A stretch of DNA of 64,000 bases. It comes from Trochalopteron elliotii. Taxonomy: Eukaryota; Chordata; Aves; Passeriformes; Leiothrichidae. Position 1 is the first letter of the stretch, and each line of letters starts with the position of its first letter. The notes below the pieces were generated by a model that was not told the DNA's origin, did no database searches, and saw only the letters and a program-made list of their open reading frames with translations. Made by a program: the position numbers and the translations under genes. The stretch lies in the NCBI GenBank assembly GCA_024734555.1, contig JANPWX010000448.1, positions 397,716 to 461,715 on the forward strand, read 5' to 3'. Below, one piece after another: positions 24,501 through 37,386 of the stretch.

Positions 24501-27500
24501 ACAATGCCCACTCTGTATCCCACATACTCCCACAGGTAGGTTTGTAACTGGTCTGACAGCAGCAGTCTGGAGGGCTTCCCCCTGCAGGCAACAGGGCTGC
24601 TATTGTGCAAATGAGTGTTTATATAAAAATATAAACAAGATAAGATTGGTCTTTTCTTGTCTAGGAGCCAGTGACCCCTGCATTTGAAACGTTGCTCTGA
24701 GACTGCCCTTGGTGGCCTTGGACAAGACATTTGGTGCTTGTGCCTCAGGTGTATTTTAGGGGCAAACAAGGAGGTTTTGGTACTTTGTGGGGTCAACAAA
24801 AATCACACAGAGCCACAATTAAGCTGAAGCTTTTTCAAATGTGGTTTTTGTAGTGGGTTTATCTGATAATGCATAGATGTTCAATGAAGATCCCCTGACT
24901 GGTGTGTCTCCCCTGTTGATGATATTTTAAACCCTTTCACATCAAGCTTACAATAGCTAAGGCATAAATAAATGTAAACATAGATATTTATTTAATTCCT
25001 TTTGAGTGATGTTTAACAACTTTAAGTCCAAAAAATAGATTAATCTGTTGCTGCTCTTGATTTTTCCCCTGCTAGTGTCTATATGCACTAACTGGAGCAC
25101 ACCTTTCACCCTGAGAGTGAACTCTGGGAATTGAATTTTTTCCAGTTTGACAGCCTGTGCACTGTTTAATTCCAGCCTTTTACAATGTTCTTGTGGGGTT
25201 TTTAAAAATTATTTTTTAGAGAAAAAGGCAGTTTGGTCATGGTTTGGACTGTTTCAAACTCTCCTTAATGGTGCAGTGGCAGCAAATGGCAGAATAAGAA
25301 ATTCTGGCAGATTTTGTGAACGCTGTGGGCTGGACAGAGAAAAAACCAAATCTAAAAATAACATCTGTAAAGGGGAGGCAGCAGTCTGAGCTCTGCTTTT
25401 TTCATCTGTCTGTTGGTCTGAGAAACATCACCTGGCCATGGCCCCAGAGGCTGGGTGCACATCCTGCTGCTCTCACCAAGATAAAGGGCAAGGTGCTGGG
25501 GGAAAAGTCCAATAATAAGGGGAGCACAAAGCCATCCTTTCACTCTCTCATCTTCCTGCTTTTTTGTGGCTTTCCTGTGTCAAAAGGGGTGTTTAACCAG
25601 CTGCAGCTCAAGCTTCCTTTGCTTAGGGGCTGTGCAGAGGCCAGGGCAGGACAGTGCCTGGAGCTGGGACACACTCAGTGTCCAGGAGTTGAGAAATATG
25701 GAACAGAGGACATGAGGTGGAACAAACCCTGTTGGCATGGCACTTTTCATTGTGTGTTTATTGCCAAGATGATCATGATAATGCTTTTATTCATTTTACA
25801 GAGAATCTTGTCAGCACCCAGCACTTCTCTACGCCAAAAGCAGCCACAGACAAAACACGACCAGTTTAACTGTAGGAATCCTGTGATCTGTTGGGTTTTT
25901 GGGGTTTTTTTAAGAAAAGGAAAAAAAGCATCCCAGACAACCATGATATACCTAATTTGTGTTTCAGCTGTATTGAACCAATGAATTGCCAGCTAGGAGT
26001 CAGCAACCTGGGATGCAATATTTTCATGGGTTATACAAGTATTAATTAGTAAGCCAGGCAACCTGCCTTATTTTCCTGATGTATTAAGTTTGGTTGTGGA
26101 AAAATTTTTTGGAATGTCTGTGGGACAAAAGTGAAACAGTTCCTAAAAGATAACACTATCCCTGTGGGAACTGTGATAACCAGTGGCTCTGGTTAACAAA
26201 TGGTGGGATCTTCCATCTCCACCCAACTTGAGCCAAACAAATTGCCCGTTTCTCCAGTGTTCAAATAGTCTTGTTACAAAAATGGTGTTTAAATGATCTG
26301 TTTCTCCACTGTGCTGGTGGGGCCCATATCCTGCTTGTTTGCCATTGTGGATACAGACTTTCATTATCCTTTCCATGCTTACTTGTGCATTATTTTCCAG
26401 AAAATTAGGTGTCCTGTGCCTTGTTGACGCGTCTCCAAGGAGTTCTTTGTCACATTATTTAATAAATTTAAAGGCTTGATTCCTAGGAGATGGTCTTCCA
26501 CTGGAGATTCTCTTTTTTATTCTAGAATGAGACATTCCTGGGCAGTTTTTTCTTTAAAATCCACTTTCCAAAACCTGTGGAAGTTTTTCCTCCTAACTCA
26601 ACTCCTCATTTGGCTGCTGTATAACTGCAGTTTACTGCTTTCTGTTGAATCCACTGCTCTGGAGTGTGTTGCACTCTCAGATGGCTTTAGGGCCAGACAA
26701 ACCACGTGATGGTCTTTATGTCTTTCTGCTCACACTCACTGGACTGTACCTCTCATGCCCTTAAATTCTGTGTATTGCCCTGTTGCATTTTGGGTTCACA
26801 TGTTTTAGCAGTGGCAGACAAATAGAGGAGCCACATAAATGTTTCTGCTTTTTATTGACTTAAGGTGCTTTGGAGAGCAGCATTAATCTACAGTTCAGTG
26901 AAGCAGCAAAAAAATGAAATACTCCCTGCAGAGTTTTCCTTTGTAAACAGAGCCTTGCATTAAGCTGCTGTGAACTGGCTTGCTTTCAGATTTCTGAATG
27001 CACTGGTTTTGTCTTCATTAGTAATTATAGCTGAGGGTAACAACACTGGAATTATCCTTCATCAGGAACAACAATAAGGCTTGATGATGTGGGGATGTGC
27101 TGTGCTGTGGGAATGCTTGTCCTTGACCTGCAACCTCAGGCCTGACTCACCACTGCTTGGCCAACTTATGGCACCTTAAAATAGGAAATGACAGTGGCAG
27201 CCTTTGGTCCCTGCTCTGGAGTCACTGCTGGGACAGTGACCAGGCAGTGAAGAGGGAACAACCTCTACTAAAATTGCTTAAACTAAAGTGGTAAAAAATG
27301 TTCTTTTATCCCTTGCTGTTGTTGACTTTATTTACTTGGGCTGATCTGGCTGAGAGATCAGTGTGGAAAATCTGTATCTGGGTACCTCATGCACTCACCT
27401 GGTTTATGAGTAGTGACCTTGGTCAAGTCATTTCACCCTTCCATGCTTCACTTTTGCTCTACTATCTCTTTTTAAATGTGAGCTGACAATGGAATTGCTT

Positions 27501-28573
27501 GTTTGGTTCTTCATTTATTTATTTCCTTATTTTGCTTTTCTTTTAACTGAATTTTTTATTCTGCATTAAAAAGCAGAGGAATTGTCTTGGAAGATTACTC
27601 ACAGGAAAAAAAGAAAAATAATAATACATTTCTCTGGCCTCCTAAATCTGAAAAATTACATGATGTCCAAGCACTGCAGAGTTTACTGTTGGTCTTTTCA
27701 GCTTTTTTCCACTGTAAATGTTTTCCTCCATTTATCCATAGAATAATAATTTTCATATCCTGGAGCAGCTTTGAGTTTGTGGGACAAAAAAAATTCTTTT
27801 GCTCTTGTAGGTGGGAAAACCCAGAAGGATAATGTTTTGCTGTTCAGTGTGAGACCCCTGATTACAAATGTCTTTACTCTGGAATAAACATGACCTTTAT
27901 TTTAGCCTAAGCTATATCAGATTAAAACTGCTTCCAAACTCTGAGTATGTACAATGGACAGATTTGGGTGGTGTTGGTTTAAAATGATGTTGTGTGAGCC
28001 ACAAACCACAGAGCAGCATCTGTGTCTGTCTGGCTCCCTGTAGGATTTCAATTTTTGGTTGGTTCCACTGTTTGGGAATACTGACTTTTATGAAAGCCTC
28101 ACCTGTGCAGATTCTTGATGTACAGGATGATGTTAGTTTAGCATTTACATTAATTCCCTGAAATGTCTTTTCACTGAGAAGAAGAGGCTTCAAAGCCAGA
28201 CCTAGCTCTTAGTACAGTTTACAGCAGTGCTGGTTAGCACAGGACTGGGTAATTATGCTGCTTTTTCTGGTTCCTTTGGGAGGTTGGGTGTGCCTAGGAA
28301 GGATGGTGATCTTCTTTATTACTCTTGTTTCTTTCTCCTGCCTTTCCTCTGCTCTAGTAAATTGGTAGCTAGATTTATTTGCTTTACACTCTGCCTACCC
28401 CCATAATTGACAGAAAGAAATAAAAGGAGGATAAACCATAAGACTTCCTTGTTAAATGCATGTTATTTCCAAGAAGAAAAAAAAAAAATTGTATCTGATT
28501 CATTTTGAAGACTTGAACTGTAACTTACTTCTTTCTTTTTCTCCTTTGTATTGGCAGGATAAAGAACTTTACC

Positions 28574-28777
28574 ATGCCTCGTAGCCCTACATCAAGTGAA
28601 GATGAAATGGCACAAAGCTTCTCTGACTATTCTGTTGAGTCTGAATCAGACAGCTCCAAAGAAGAAACTATTTATGACACAATCAGAGCAACTGCAGAAA
28701 AGCCAAGCAGCAGAATGGAGGACAGTCAGAGCAACACTTTAGTGATTCGAATTATCATACCTGACCTGCAGCAAACG
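28574..28777 (+). CDS. SHANK2: SHANK2 coding exon 1: N-terminal extension and start of SPN domain
   Basis: It encodes residues 1-68. The exon begins at 28558 with 16 nt of 5'UTR after a clear acceptor; the ATG at 28574 has ACC before it, a good Kozak context. Residues 1-52 are acidic and serine-rich and look disordered (SSEDEMAQSFSDYSV, then SDSSKEETIYDTIRATAEK). The SPN domain starts near residue 54 with NTLVIRIIIPDLQQT. Arg59 aligns with SHANK3 Arg12, a residue important for Rap1 binding and the site of an autism-linked change. The exon ends in phase 0 at a good donor ACG|gtaagg. The Ser-rich acidic leader suggests phosphorylation, which is inference. Confidence 0.97.
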
Positions 28778-31700
28778 GTAAGGCAGAGTGCACTGCAATT
28801 AAACAAAGTGAAATTAATGAGCAGCTTTGCTGCCTTCAGTCTGCAGTACATCTGTTCCCTTTTCTTACTTTCCTTTTTGACATATTACAGGCGAAATTCG
28901 TGTTTTATTTTGATGTCTATGCTTTGTACCCCAGTGGTTTATCTGAGTGGTTGCCTCGACTAAAGCACCATCCCTTCCAAGAGAGTGGATTTAGTGTGTT
29001 AACCTGATGAAAGCCATGCTCATAAAGCAAAATATCTCTCTGATCTGCCTGCAAGAGATTTTGGGTAAAAGGAAGAGACTTAGGAATCCATAACCTCATC
29101 AGAAGGTGAAGATTGAAACACAAATTCACATGTTAACCCTATGGAAGCCTCATATATATATACACACAGACACACACACATATATATACATATACACATA
29201 CTATATACACACATATATACACATATACACACACATGTACACATATATATGGTTCTCTAGTTCCCCTTCTCATGAGATAGTTTGTGATTGACACTAGACT
29301 GGGGTCCTGCAAGATGTCATCAAATTCTCTCTCTTTATTGTATTTGTTGTCTTTCTCTGTCACCCTGCCACACAAAAGACATCTTTTAGAGAGCCTGTGG
29401 CTTTTAGAGTGTAAAGATGGGGAAAGAGAAGCACAAATAAACCTTTCCTTCCTCCTTTGCTGCTGTGCCTTTGCTATAGGGTGTTGTTTCTGAACCTTCC
29501 AGCCAGAGAAACCAACACAAGTGCTGCGATAGGAATAACAGTGTCATGCTGGAAAAAGTCTTGGGAGGGACTGATTCCATCTAAAACCACAATTTCTCCA
29601 AGTTTGTTATTAATTATCTGAATTACCCCGGGTCTCCTTGAGTGCTGCTGCTGGGATTTTCATTGGTGGCACCAAAAGCCTTTTGAAATTCCCCAGATGA
29701 TTATAAAAACACATCCATTTTATGGATGTGAGCCACATACATACATCATTCTGTGCTGACATGTAAGAGCTACATCATACCCTGCTGCCACTGAAGATCT
29801 ATCTCAGATGAAACTCTTTCTTCTTAATTAAGTTCATTTTTAGAATGATAAGAGATGGGCTGGCTGCAGCCTGACAGGGAAGAGCTGTTTTGACAGTGTG
29901 CCCTCAGGTGTGGTTCTGGAGCTCTTTTTTTGATGATCTTACCAGCTTGCTCTATCTGTGAACCTGTCAATGAGTAAATCCATGGAAATGGAATGGAAAT
30001 ACCAGTGTTTCTTACTATGTTTACTCTGCTGTTAAAACACAGGGATAGTAGCTTCCTGAAGCCCTCTTATTTAATTACTTTGGGGTTTAGATCAATAATA
30101 ACTTACTTATTGACACTATGGAGACAATTTTTTAAATTAATTTTATCATTTGCTCATTTTTATTGCTTTATTTTTGTATTTCTTTTTCCTTTTCAATAAA
30201 ATCTACATGAAAAGGAACTGAATTGTTTTAAGCAGTTCTAAGGCAGCTGATGTATTTCTTATTTAATTTATCAGCCCACAAACCCTTTGTGCAGGAAAGT
30301 GAAACCTGGGTCCAGGTTAGCAAACAGGAATATTGGTGGATTAAATGTAGTGGAGCAAACTGTGGAGAAGATCAGAGTTTGAGCTCTTGTACATCTACAA
30401 GCCAGAGCAAACATAGGTCCCATTTCCTGTATAATTATAATTAATTTAACATATGAGGTGTTTAAAATTAGTCTGTTTAATCAAAGAAGCATGAAATGAC
30501 ATAATTTAGTTTTCTGCTTTATTTTTGGTTTTTAGGGAGTATGATCAAGACTATATTTGCTCTAAGGAAGACAAGTTTAGGGGTTTAGATAAAATTCAGC
30601 CCACTGGGAAGCTTTAAAGCCTTAGCCAAACTCCCAAAGGATAAAGTTTACTCCTCTGCAGTGGCTGTGGTACAAACTGCCTTTATTTCACTGCAGCTCT
30701 GAGATAGGCACCAAGCACCATGAGTAGGATGTGCTGCCATGGAAAACTTTATAAATTAGCACTTATTGTAGGAAGTCTGTCTTGTTGCTCTTTTATTCTC
30801 ATTTGAAACTTAGTAGACAATGTGAACCTTGACACAGTTCATACAGAGCTCTTAAGAACAATTGCTTTTCAGTTCTTATATCAATTATTTCTTTGTCTCC
30901 TTCTCAGTTCAGGTGATAAGCCAATTTACTGAAACACTGCTTGGTATAAATGGTCATTTCTCATTGCCTCTGTGCATGACCTGTGTTCAGTAAGTGTCCT
31001 CCTTCTCACAGGAGAGTGGAGAATATTTAAATGAGCAACTGAAAGATTTCCTGAGCTCAGTGAAATTCCTGGGGGAATGGAGAGCACGGAAAGCCCTCCA
31101 CAGTCACAAGGAGAGTGGGTAAAAAAGCTGTATTATCTGGCTTAGATTATTTGGTCAGAATCCAGTCATCTTGTATCCATTTCCTTTTCCAACCCATGTA
31201 GGAACAACTCCCAAGTGATGCTGCCTATAAGGGAGATCAGTCTGGCTCTCCAGGAGTTGTTGTCAAGAAAATCTCCTTTGGCTTGATCTTCTGTCAGGGA
31301 TGGTGTTTTGTGCTTAGAATTGCTCTTTGCCACAGACACTGAGAACATTTCTGTCAGCCAGTTGTTTTAAGGAATGTTTTCATCATTTTGTTATCAACAC
31401 ATGGTCCTTGTTCCACTCTTTACCCTGTATTTATGTGCTCCCTCTGGGTTGTGTTTAAAGTCAAAATGCTCATTTTATTAAATTCTGATGCTAAGTTGGG
31501 TTTGGGTCTGCTGAAGACTTCTCTGACACTCTTTTTGCCCACCTGTTTTGCTGCTCCACTGCAATAATGAGCATTTACTGATTCCCCCCTCCCCTGGTTT
31601 TTGGGGTTTTTAAAATTATATTGGACTTTCCATGCAAAGTGTTGTTTGGTAAGTGGCAGTTTGGTATAGCAGCAGCTTAAGTAAGAGCCACTTTTTGGTG

Positions 31701-34700
31701 TTCTGTTCCTGCATTGCTTTTTTTTTACTTTTGCACCTTTCTTTACTTTTTTTATTATTTGTTGGTTTTTAGGATTAAGAATCTTTTCCTTTGGTGCTTT
31801 TGCTTCTCAGATAAAACACTTTATTTACTTTGTGCAATTTTTACCTAAAAAAAAATAGGAACCCAATTGTCACAACTGCAGCTAGAGTCACGTTTTTCCT
31901 TGGCATGCCTTCATTTTCACTTGTTTCCAGTCTGTGCTGCCTCATGGATACTCCAGGTTTTCCTTTGCAGCTTTTCCCAAGTATTTTCTGTATCCCACTT
32001 GTGCCTGATTGTTCCTTGCTGCTTTCTGTTTGCTCTTCCTTGTTTTATCTTCAGTTTGAAAACAGAAGTATTGTGCTGCTTGTATCTGTTCACATGCCCT
32101 TGATGTGGGCAGGTGATCTGCTGTCAGCCTGGCCAGACTGGTTTTTCTGAGCTGTCCCCTCATGAATTCTGTGTTTTCTGAGTGCAGTCTGATGCAGGAG
32201 AGGAGAGTTTCAGCAGAGAATCAAACTGAACACAGCACAAACCAAAACGAGGGAGTTGCTCCCTTTCCTTTCCATGATGCCAAGCTCTCATTTATGTTTC
32301 CAAATTTTTGGCTGTCACATCTTTAATATCAACATCTCCCATTGAAAGGAATAAATAACTCATACTTTGATTTCCTGGCAATCATATTTTTGGAGGCAGC
32401 TCTACAAACCATTTTGTCACGTCCTTCAGTCACAGCACAGTTTGAGTGATTGACTGCTGAGCAGAAAGATGTGTTTGCTGACTGATTTTAAGCAGATAAA
32501 TATTGTCCCTCAGACAATCTGTATCATGAGCATTATTCCTACTGAATATCTTCCCTTCAGCTGAGGGGAGTTGTGTTTTCCCTGGCTTCCCATCCTGCCC
32601 TTCACTCAGTGACTTGCTCTCACCAGCATGCAGGAATGCAAGATTGTAATTGGCCATGTCTCCTGTGATCCAAGGAGCTTTCACATCCCAAACACAGGCC
32701 TTGCATCTCAGCAGCCAGTGCTGATGTGCTGTCTTGCTGCTACACTTGCATTTTCAGGGGCCTGGTGTGGTTTTGACAGTGACTTTGAGCCATTCAGGGC
32801 TTTTTTTTTTTCAGCTGTTCTTTGTGGTTTTGTACAGTGAATGTATCTGTCAGTGCAAAACATCTTTGTTTCATGTGTTTCTATAGTTCCTTGTCACTAA
32901 ACTACCCCTATTCTTCAATTTTTTTTTCCTTCTCACTGAAGATTAAAAAATGCTGTCCATTTTTTTGACCCTGCTGCTGCTGCCTCCTTTCCTTGTGGTC
33001 AGAGGCCACGTGTGCCTAATGAATTTTTCCTTATTTCATAACTAGAGCAGGCTGTGTGCAGGTCCTGCTGTGATGCAGCTGATGTCCCTCAGGGTGCAGA
33101 GTGTGGCAGTAAGTAATGACTTGTCTGCAGGATAGAGGGGGTGGCTGTGGTGCTCCCTGCCTGGAGGGCTGCCAGGAGGACACAGAAGCAGCACAGTGGA
33201 GTTGTTCCAGGGACAGGCTGGTGGAAAATGCACCTTGTGCAGCATCTGAGTGCTCCTTTTTATCCCCTTGGCCAGCACCTGCCTCTGGGAGAGTGGTAAC
33301 AGCTCCACTTCTGTCCTGCCTGGCTTCATGAAAAGCACAAATAGTCACCATTCTCACTAATTTCACTTTTCTCAGTCTGAAACATTTTGGTAGCAAAAAT
33401 TTCTCCAGTTGTCGATTTACTTTTTACATAACTGATCTTATTTCATTCTAAATTGCTAATGGGATCAGCTATTTTTTTTTTTTTTACAATAAGCCCACTT
33501 TTTCTTATGAATCACTAGAAGAGCTGGGACTCTCACTGAATCAGTTTGTGAAATATTTGCCTGCCATCAAGAACAGAGAGAACACAGGAACAGACTGAAC
33601 AAAATTGAGCATGTTGGATTCTCCAGGTGCATTAAAACCAGCAGACTTAATTACACTGTGATCAGAAGTAACTGCTTTGTGTTTTTAAAGTCAAAATAGT
33701 GTCATACAAGTCCAAAATTAGTTTGCTTCATGTAAGAAAGAAAAAAAATACATATAATTTTGAAATTATCTTCCCATTTGAATAAAACTCATTGTAATCT
33801 TTCAGGATGTGTGGGTAATGTTAGAAGTTAAGCTCATTACACATCTTGTAATTGACAGTTTTGCTGAAAAGTGCTGATGTTTGACTCCAAATCTTGTGTT
33901 GAAATTTGAATCCATGTAGGAGTCGTGGGGCAAGTGAGGCTCAGAAGGAACACAGGGATTTCAAACAGATTGGCCTTGCTGCTAAGTCAATACTGTAACT
34001 ACTGCAATGTTTGGGAAGGAAAATACTTGTTATAATCTACTCTGTGTCCCTCTCTCCTTCCCTTCAACATATAACCCCCCCCAAAACTTTTCACAAAACA
34101 TCTTGAAATATGAAATAAGTAAGGGAAATGAAAGCTGCTTCCTAGGCAGCCTTACTTGTGACAAAATCTAACATCCCATTTTATATTGAAGACTGTAAAG
34201 GATTAAAGCAGAAACAGCATCGTGTGTTCAGGATGCACATCAGAGACACCAAATTGCTTTCTAGGCATTGCCATCTGCTGGTACCTTGGAACCAGTGACT
34301 GCAGTGTGAGCAAAATCCCTAAACTCCTCAAGTCCCTCAATTCCAGCTTGGTAAGAAGCAGAGAACCAGAAAAAATTTGTCAAGATTTTCAAGTCTTTTG
34401 CTTCACATTGTATCATTCCTCCCATACACTTACGTTCAGATAAAGGTAGCTAAAAGGGAAGTAGAATTCTTGCCTGAATACCATTTTTTTGGATGAAATC
34501 TTTGTGGATCTAACAGATATTAGGACAGCCAAGGATTGCTAAACAGCTTGTGACATCCCTTTTGAGCAGGTTTTCCATGAAGGTGCTCCCTCTCACAGAG
34601 GAAGGATGTGTGTGTTCCCTGATGTTTGTGGAAGGACTTGAAATGTCCTGTGTTTTCACAGTACTTGTGCATTGGGTATTATCAATGCCCATCTGAGATA

Positions 34701-34864
34701 GAATTCTCGTTGAGCAATGTTTTGTCATGGAATTTGTACATTTATTGTGTGTATTCCTAATTATTCATGACATTTGTAAATTTTGGAACGCAAGATGCTC
34801 TTTAAATGTTTTGGTGTTTTTTTTTTTCACTAATGGGGTTCCTTAAAATAATTTGTCTTTGCAG
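28778..34864 (+). other. SHANK2: SHANK2 intron 1
   Basis: 6087 bp with a TA/CA microsatellite near its 5' end and otherwise no repeat family that I recognise. A segment at 33002-33108 has a strong acceptor-like tract and a gtaagt donor but contains an in-frame stop if spliced from exon 1, so it is not called an exon. The acceptor at 34864 follows a T-rich tract. Confidence 0.85.
29150..29253. repeat. compound (TA)n/(CA)n microsatellite
   Basis: About 100 bp of alternating pyrimidine-purine, mixing tatata and cacaca runs with an occasional gacaca or atgtac interruption. It is likely length-polymorphic. It can read open in several frames, which is an artefact of the repeat. Confidence 0.93.
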
Positions 34865-35068
34865 AAGTGCATTCGATTTAACCCAGAGGCTTCAGTGTGG
34901 GTTGCAAAGCAGAGGATTTTGTGCACTCTGAACCAGAGTTTGAAAGATGTCCTGAATTATGGACTGTTCCAGCCTGCAAGCAATGGGAGGGATGGGAAGT
35001 TTTTGGATGAGGAGCGACTTCTGAGGGAATACCCACAGCCAGTCAATAAAGGAGTCCCTTCACTCGAG
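34865..35068 (+). CDS. SHANK2: SHANK2 coding exon 2: SPN domain core
   Basis: It encodes residues 69-136, 204 nt, phase 0 to 0 (by coincidence the same length as the coding part of exon 1). It opens KCIRFNPEASVWVAKQRILC and contains the SHANK signature LNYGLFQPASNGRDGKFLDE followed by ERLLREYPQP. Lys69 aligns with SHANK3 Lys22, which with the Arg59 equivalent forms the Ras/Rap contact surface. The SPN domain has a ubiquitin-like fold and packs against the ankyrin repeats. The donor GAG|gtattt is slightly weaker than consensus. There is no disruption. Confidence 0.97.
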
Positions 35069-36675
35069 GTATTTTTAGATCTAACATCTGAAGCACTTCT
35101 ATTCTGATACAAACTGTGCAGAAAGCTGTATTGGAGGTGTCTGCATGCACCTGAATTGCACCTGGGAAATGCTTATCAGCAAGTCTGAGCTTGAACTCCT
35201 TGCTCACTGAAGTGCTGGCAATCCCTGCTCGTGGATCTGGTCCATCCCCAAAAAATTGCAAAGAGTCTTCTGGGACAGCAGATTTTGGAGTTTTCCTTTG
35301 CTGAGGACAAAGGACATGTCTCTTATTCAGTGATTTTGTAAGGAAATGTAAGGTTCTAGGTGAAGCTGTTGGATCTGTGATTAGGTTTGCAATAGTGTAG
35401 CAGTGGCTGGATAACAAGCCTTTGTTTTCTCCCAAAGGGAACTTTCTGTCTCAGTGAAGCCTTTTTTAACCCCCACCTAGTTCCCTCTGTGCCGTCCTTC
35501 AGAGTGCACAGGTTGCCTCTGTCTGTCTCCTGGGAAGGCAATAAGGGAGGAGAGGGTATGTACTGGGATTTCCCCCTCTCTGTTGCTCCTGCAGAGGCTC
35601 TGCAGTTGAGAATAAAGCCGACCAGAACTTCCATGGCACTGGACAAACATGGAGCAGAGCCAGATCACACAATATAGCAGCAAACTGGGGCGTGAAACTG
35701 GCATTTAATTAATTTTGATATTGCCTGTATGGTGGCAGATCAACCATTAATAATGTGCAGTTAATAGACTTACTCCACTGTAACACAAATCCAAGAGAAA
35801 AGAACCAGGATCCTGAGAAGGCTTCAGGTTTTCCCTTTTCTAGGAGTTGATTTCAAAGTTTCAGTCACTGGTGACCACATTGCAGTTTTAAGCAAATTAA
35901 ACAGCCACTTTATTTTGTTTCTGTTGTTTTTCATGAGTGCTGACTGCAGCAATTGAGGTGTTAAAAGTGATCTTGTGGAAAGCTGGTGTTAAAGGCTCAT
36001 TCAGTGCAGCCCCTTGTCCAACAGACAGGCTGCATTCCTGGAATTCTGCATGGGACAATGAGGGAATGGTAAATTATGGCTATGGAAACCCCCATGACTT
36101 TTGCTACAGATCTTGCTACTGCACCCAAGCTGCTCAGGATAAAATGTGACTGAGTTTCAGCCAAAAAGAGAGGTAATTCTCAGAATCTCATTCACAAAAC
36201 CAGTCCTGTTCAACATCAGAACTATTCCCATGTGCAAGTTCCTCTTACTTTGACTAAGGGAATTTCAGGTATCCTTTTTTTTCTGTTTTCATATTTTAGA
36301 AATGCTAAGCTTCAATTTTGAAATGGATATTTTTTTTTATATAACATGCCTTCCAAGCTCTTCTGCCTGAGACTATAAATGAAAGTGCACAGAAATCCTT
36401 GGGGAAGAGCTCTTTTCAGTGTAATTCTTTCTTATTTCTGTAGATTCTAGAGCCTGATCTCATTTCCCACACACCTCCACTGATCTCAACGTATTTGTAC
36501 AAGATATGAATTTTGCTTAAATGATATCAAACTATATGAAATACTGAGCCTGTTTCTAAAATTTTTAAAATTTTGCCTAAACCTACCATCACCATGGATG
36601 ATACTTCCTGGTAAGGTCAGAAAATGATGTTATGACTTTTAAGTTTTAAAATTTCTTCTTCTCTTCCTTCCTCAG
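35069..36675 (+). other. SHANK2: SHANK2 intron 2
   Basis: 1607 bp of AT-leaning sequence with no recognised repeat or second gene. It ends in a pyrimidine-rich acceptor tract, cttccttcctcag. Confidence 0.85.
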
Positions 36676-36747
36676 TTTCGCTACAAGAAAAGAGTGTACA
36701 GACAGTTCAACCTCGATGAAAAGCAGCTGGCCAAGCTTCACACCAAG
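36676..36747 (+). CDS. SHANK2: SHANK2 coding exon 3: end of SPN domain
   Basis: 72 nt, phase 0 to 0, encodes residues 137-160: FRYKKRVYRQFNLDEKQLAK then LHTK. This is the last strand and linker of the SPN domain leading into the ankyrin block, and it is well conserved in SHANK proteins. It is followed by the shortest intron in the window, 133 bp, so exons 3 and 4 are probably recognised as a tight pair. Confidence 0.96.
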
Positions 36748-36880
36748 GTATCCCAATTTCCTGCAGGAGTTAGCAATTACCTACAGTGGGTGTTGACATC
36801 AGTTGACAGAATGTTTCATTTTTAGACAAAATTTTATTTTTGAAATCAGATGATCATTTGTTTTTCACTCTTTATTTCAG

Positions 36881-36989
36881 GCCAATTTGAAAAAATTTAT
36901 GGATCATGTCCACCACCTCTCTGTGGAGAAAATGACCAAGATGTTGGACCGAGGACTGGACCCAAACTATCATGACTTGGAAAGTGGAG
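36881..36989 (+). CDS. SHANK2: SHANK2 coding exon 4: linker and first ankyrin repeat
   Basis: 109 nt, enters in phase 0 and leaves in phase 1; encodes residues 161-196 plus the first base of codon 197. ANLKKFMDHVHHLSVEKMTK then MLDRGLDPNYHDLESG gives a degenerate ankyrin repeat with the GLDPN turn. The donor is GGAG|gtcaga, weaker than its neighbours. The split codon completes as Glu197 in the next exon. Confidence 0.96.
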
Positions 36990-37234
36990 GTCAGAACAAC
37001 AAAACTAAGCAGCATAGAGTGCCTTGAGTTAGTTAAACTTAAATTGATTAACAGGGTGAATCTCACACATTCCTTCACAACTCTGAGCCACTGGAATCTG
37101 TAGGCCTTTGCTGTCCAAAGGAGATAATTGATAATTTTATGCTTTGGACAGTATTTTTAACATTATTTTATGAGGTAATTTTATTTTATGATTTTACTCA
37201 CCTTTTTCCAAGTGCATCCTATTCTCTTCCTTAG

Positions 37235-37386
37235 AAACACCCCTGACTTTGGCAGCTCAGCTTGACAATACTGTAGAAGTGATAAAAGCCCTGAAAAATG
37301 GAGGAGCACATTTAGACTTCAGAGCCAAAGATGGAATGACAGCTCTGCACAAAGCAGCTAGAGCCAAGAACCAAGTAGCCCTCAAG
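37235..37386 (+). CDS. SHANK2: SHANK2 coding exon 5: ankyrin repeats 2 and 3 (first part)
   Basis: 152 nt, phase 1 to 0, encodes residues 197-247. It holds ankyrin repeat 2 (ETPLTLAAQLDNTVEVIKAL then KNGGAHLDFR) and the first half of repeat 3 (DGMTALHKAARAKNQVALK). The TPLTLAAQ and TALHKAAR motifs are the classic ankyrin TPLHxAA helix starts. The preceding intron is only 245 bp. The donor AAG|gtaaac is good. Confidence 0.97.

Larger units (their letters stand above)
15894..28557 (+). other. non-coding stretch before the first coding exon, probably SHANK2 5' intron
   Basis: It contains four CR1 copies, listed separately, and otherwise unrecognised AT-leaning sequence. It ends in a clear acceptor, a pyrimidine-rich tract ending ttggcag at 28557. 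A short stretch around 24340-24370 resembles the 3' tail of a CR1 copy in reverse orientation but is too degraded to call. No other gene is supported. Confidence 0.65.

Noticed and set aside
25316..25984. Longest open frame in the 5' half, 222 codons
   Set aside because: Its translation resembles no family, it has low-complexity composition typical of chance frames, and no promoter or splice evidence supports it.
29106..29291. Open frames over the TA/CA microsatellite
   Set aside because: Repetitive Tyr/Ile/His/Thr codons come from the dinucleotide repeat, not from a gene.
29703..29723. Short hairpin cacatcca/tggatgtg as a microRNA precursor
   Set aside because: An 8-bp stem is far too short for a precursor, and no extended pairing is visible around it.
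33002..33108. Exon-like segment in SHANK2 intron 1 with a very strong acceptor tract and a gtaagt donor
   Set aside because: Spliced from exon 1 in phase 0 it meets a stop after 12 codons, and its length is not a multiple of 3. It could be a poison exon, but there is no other evidence.
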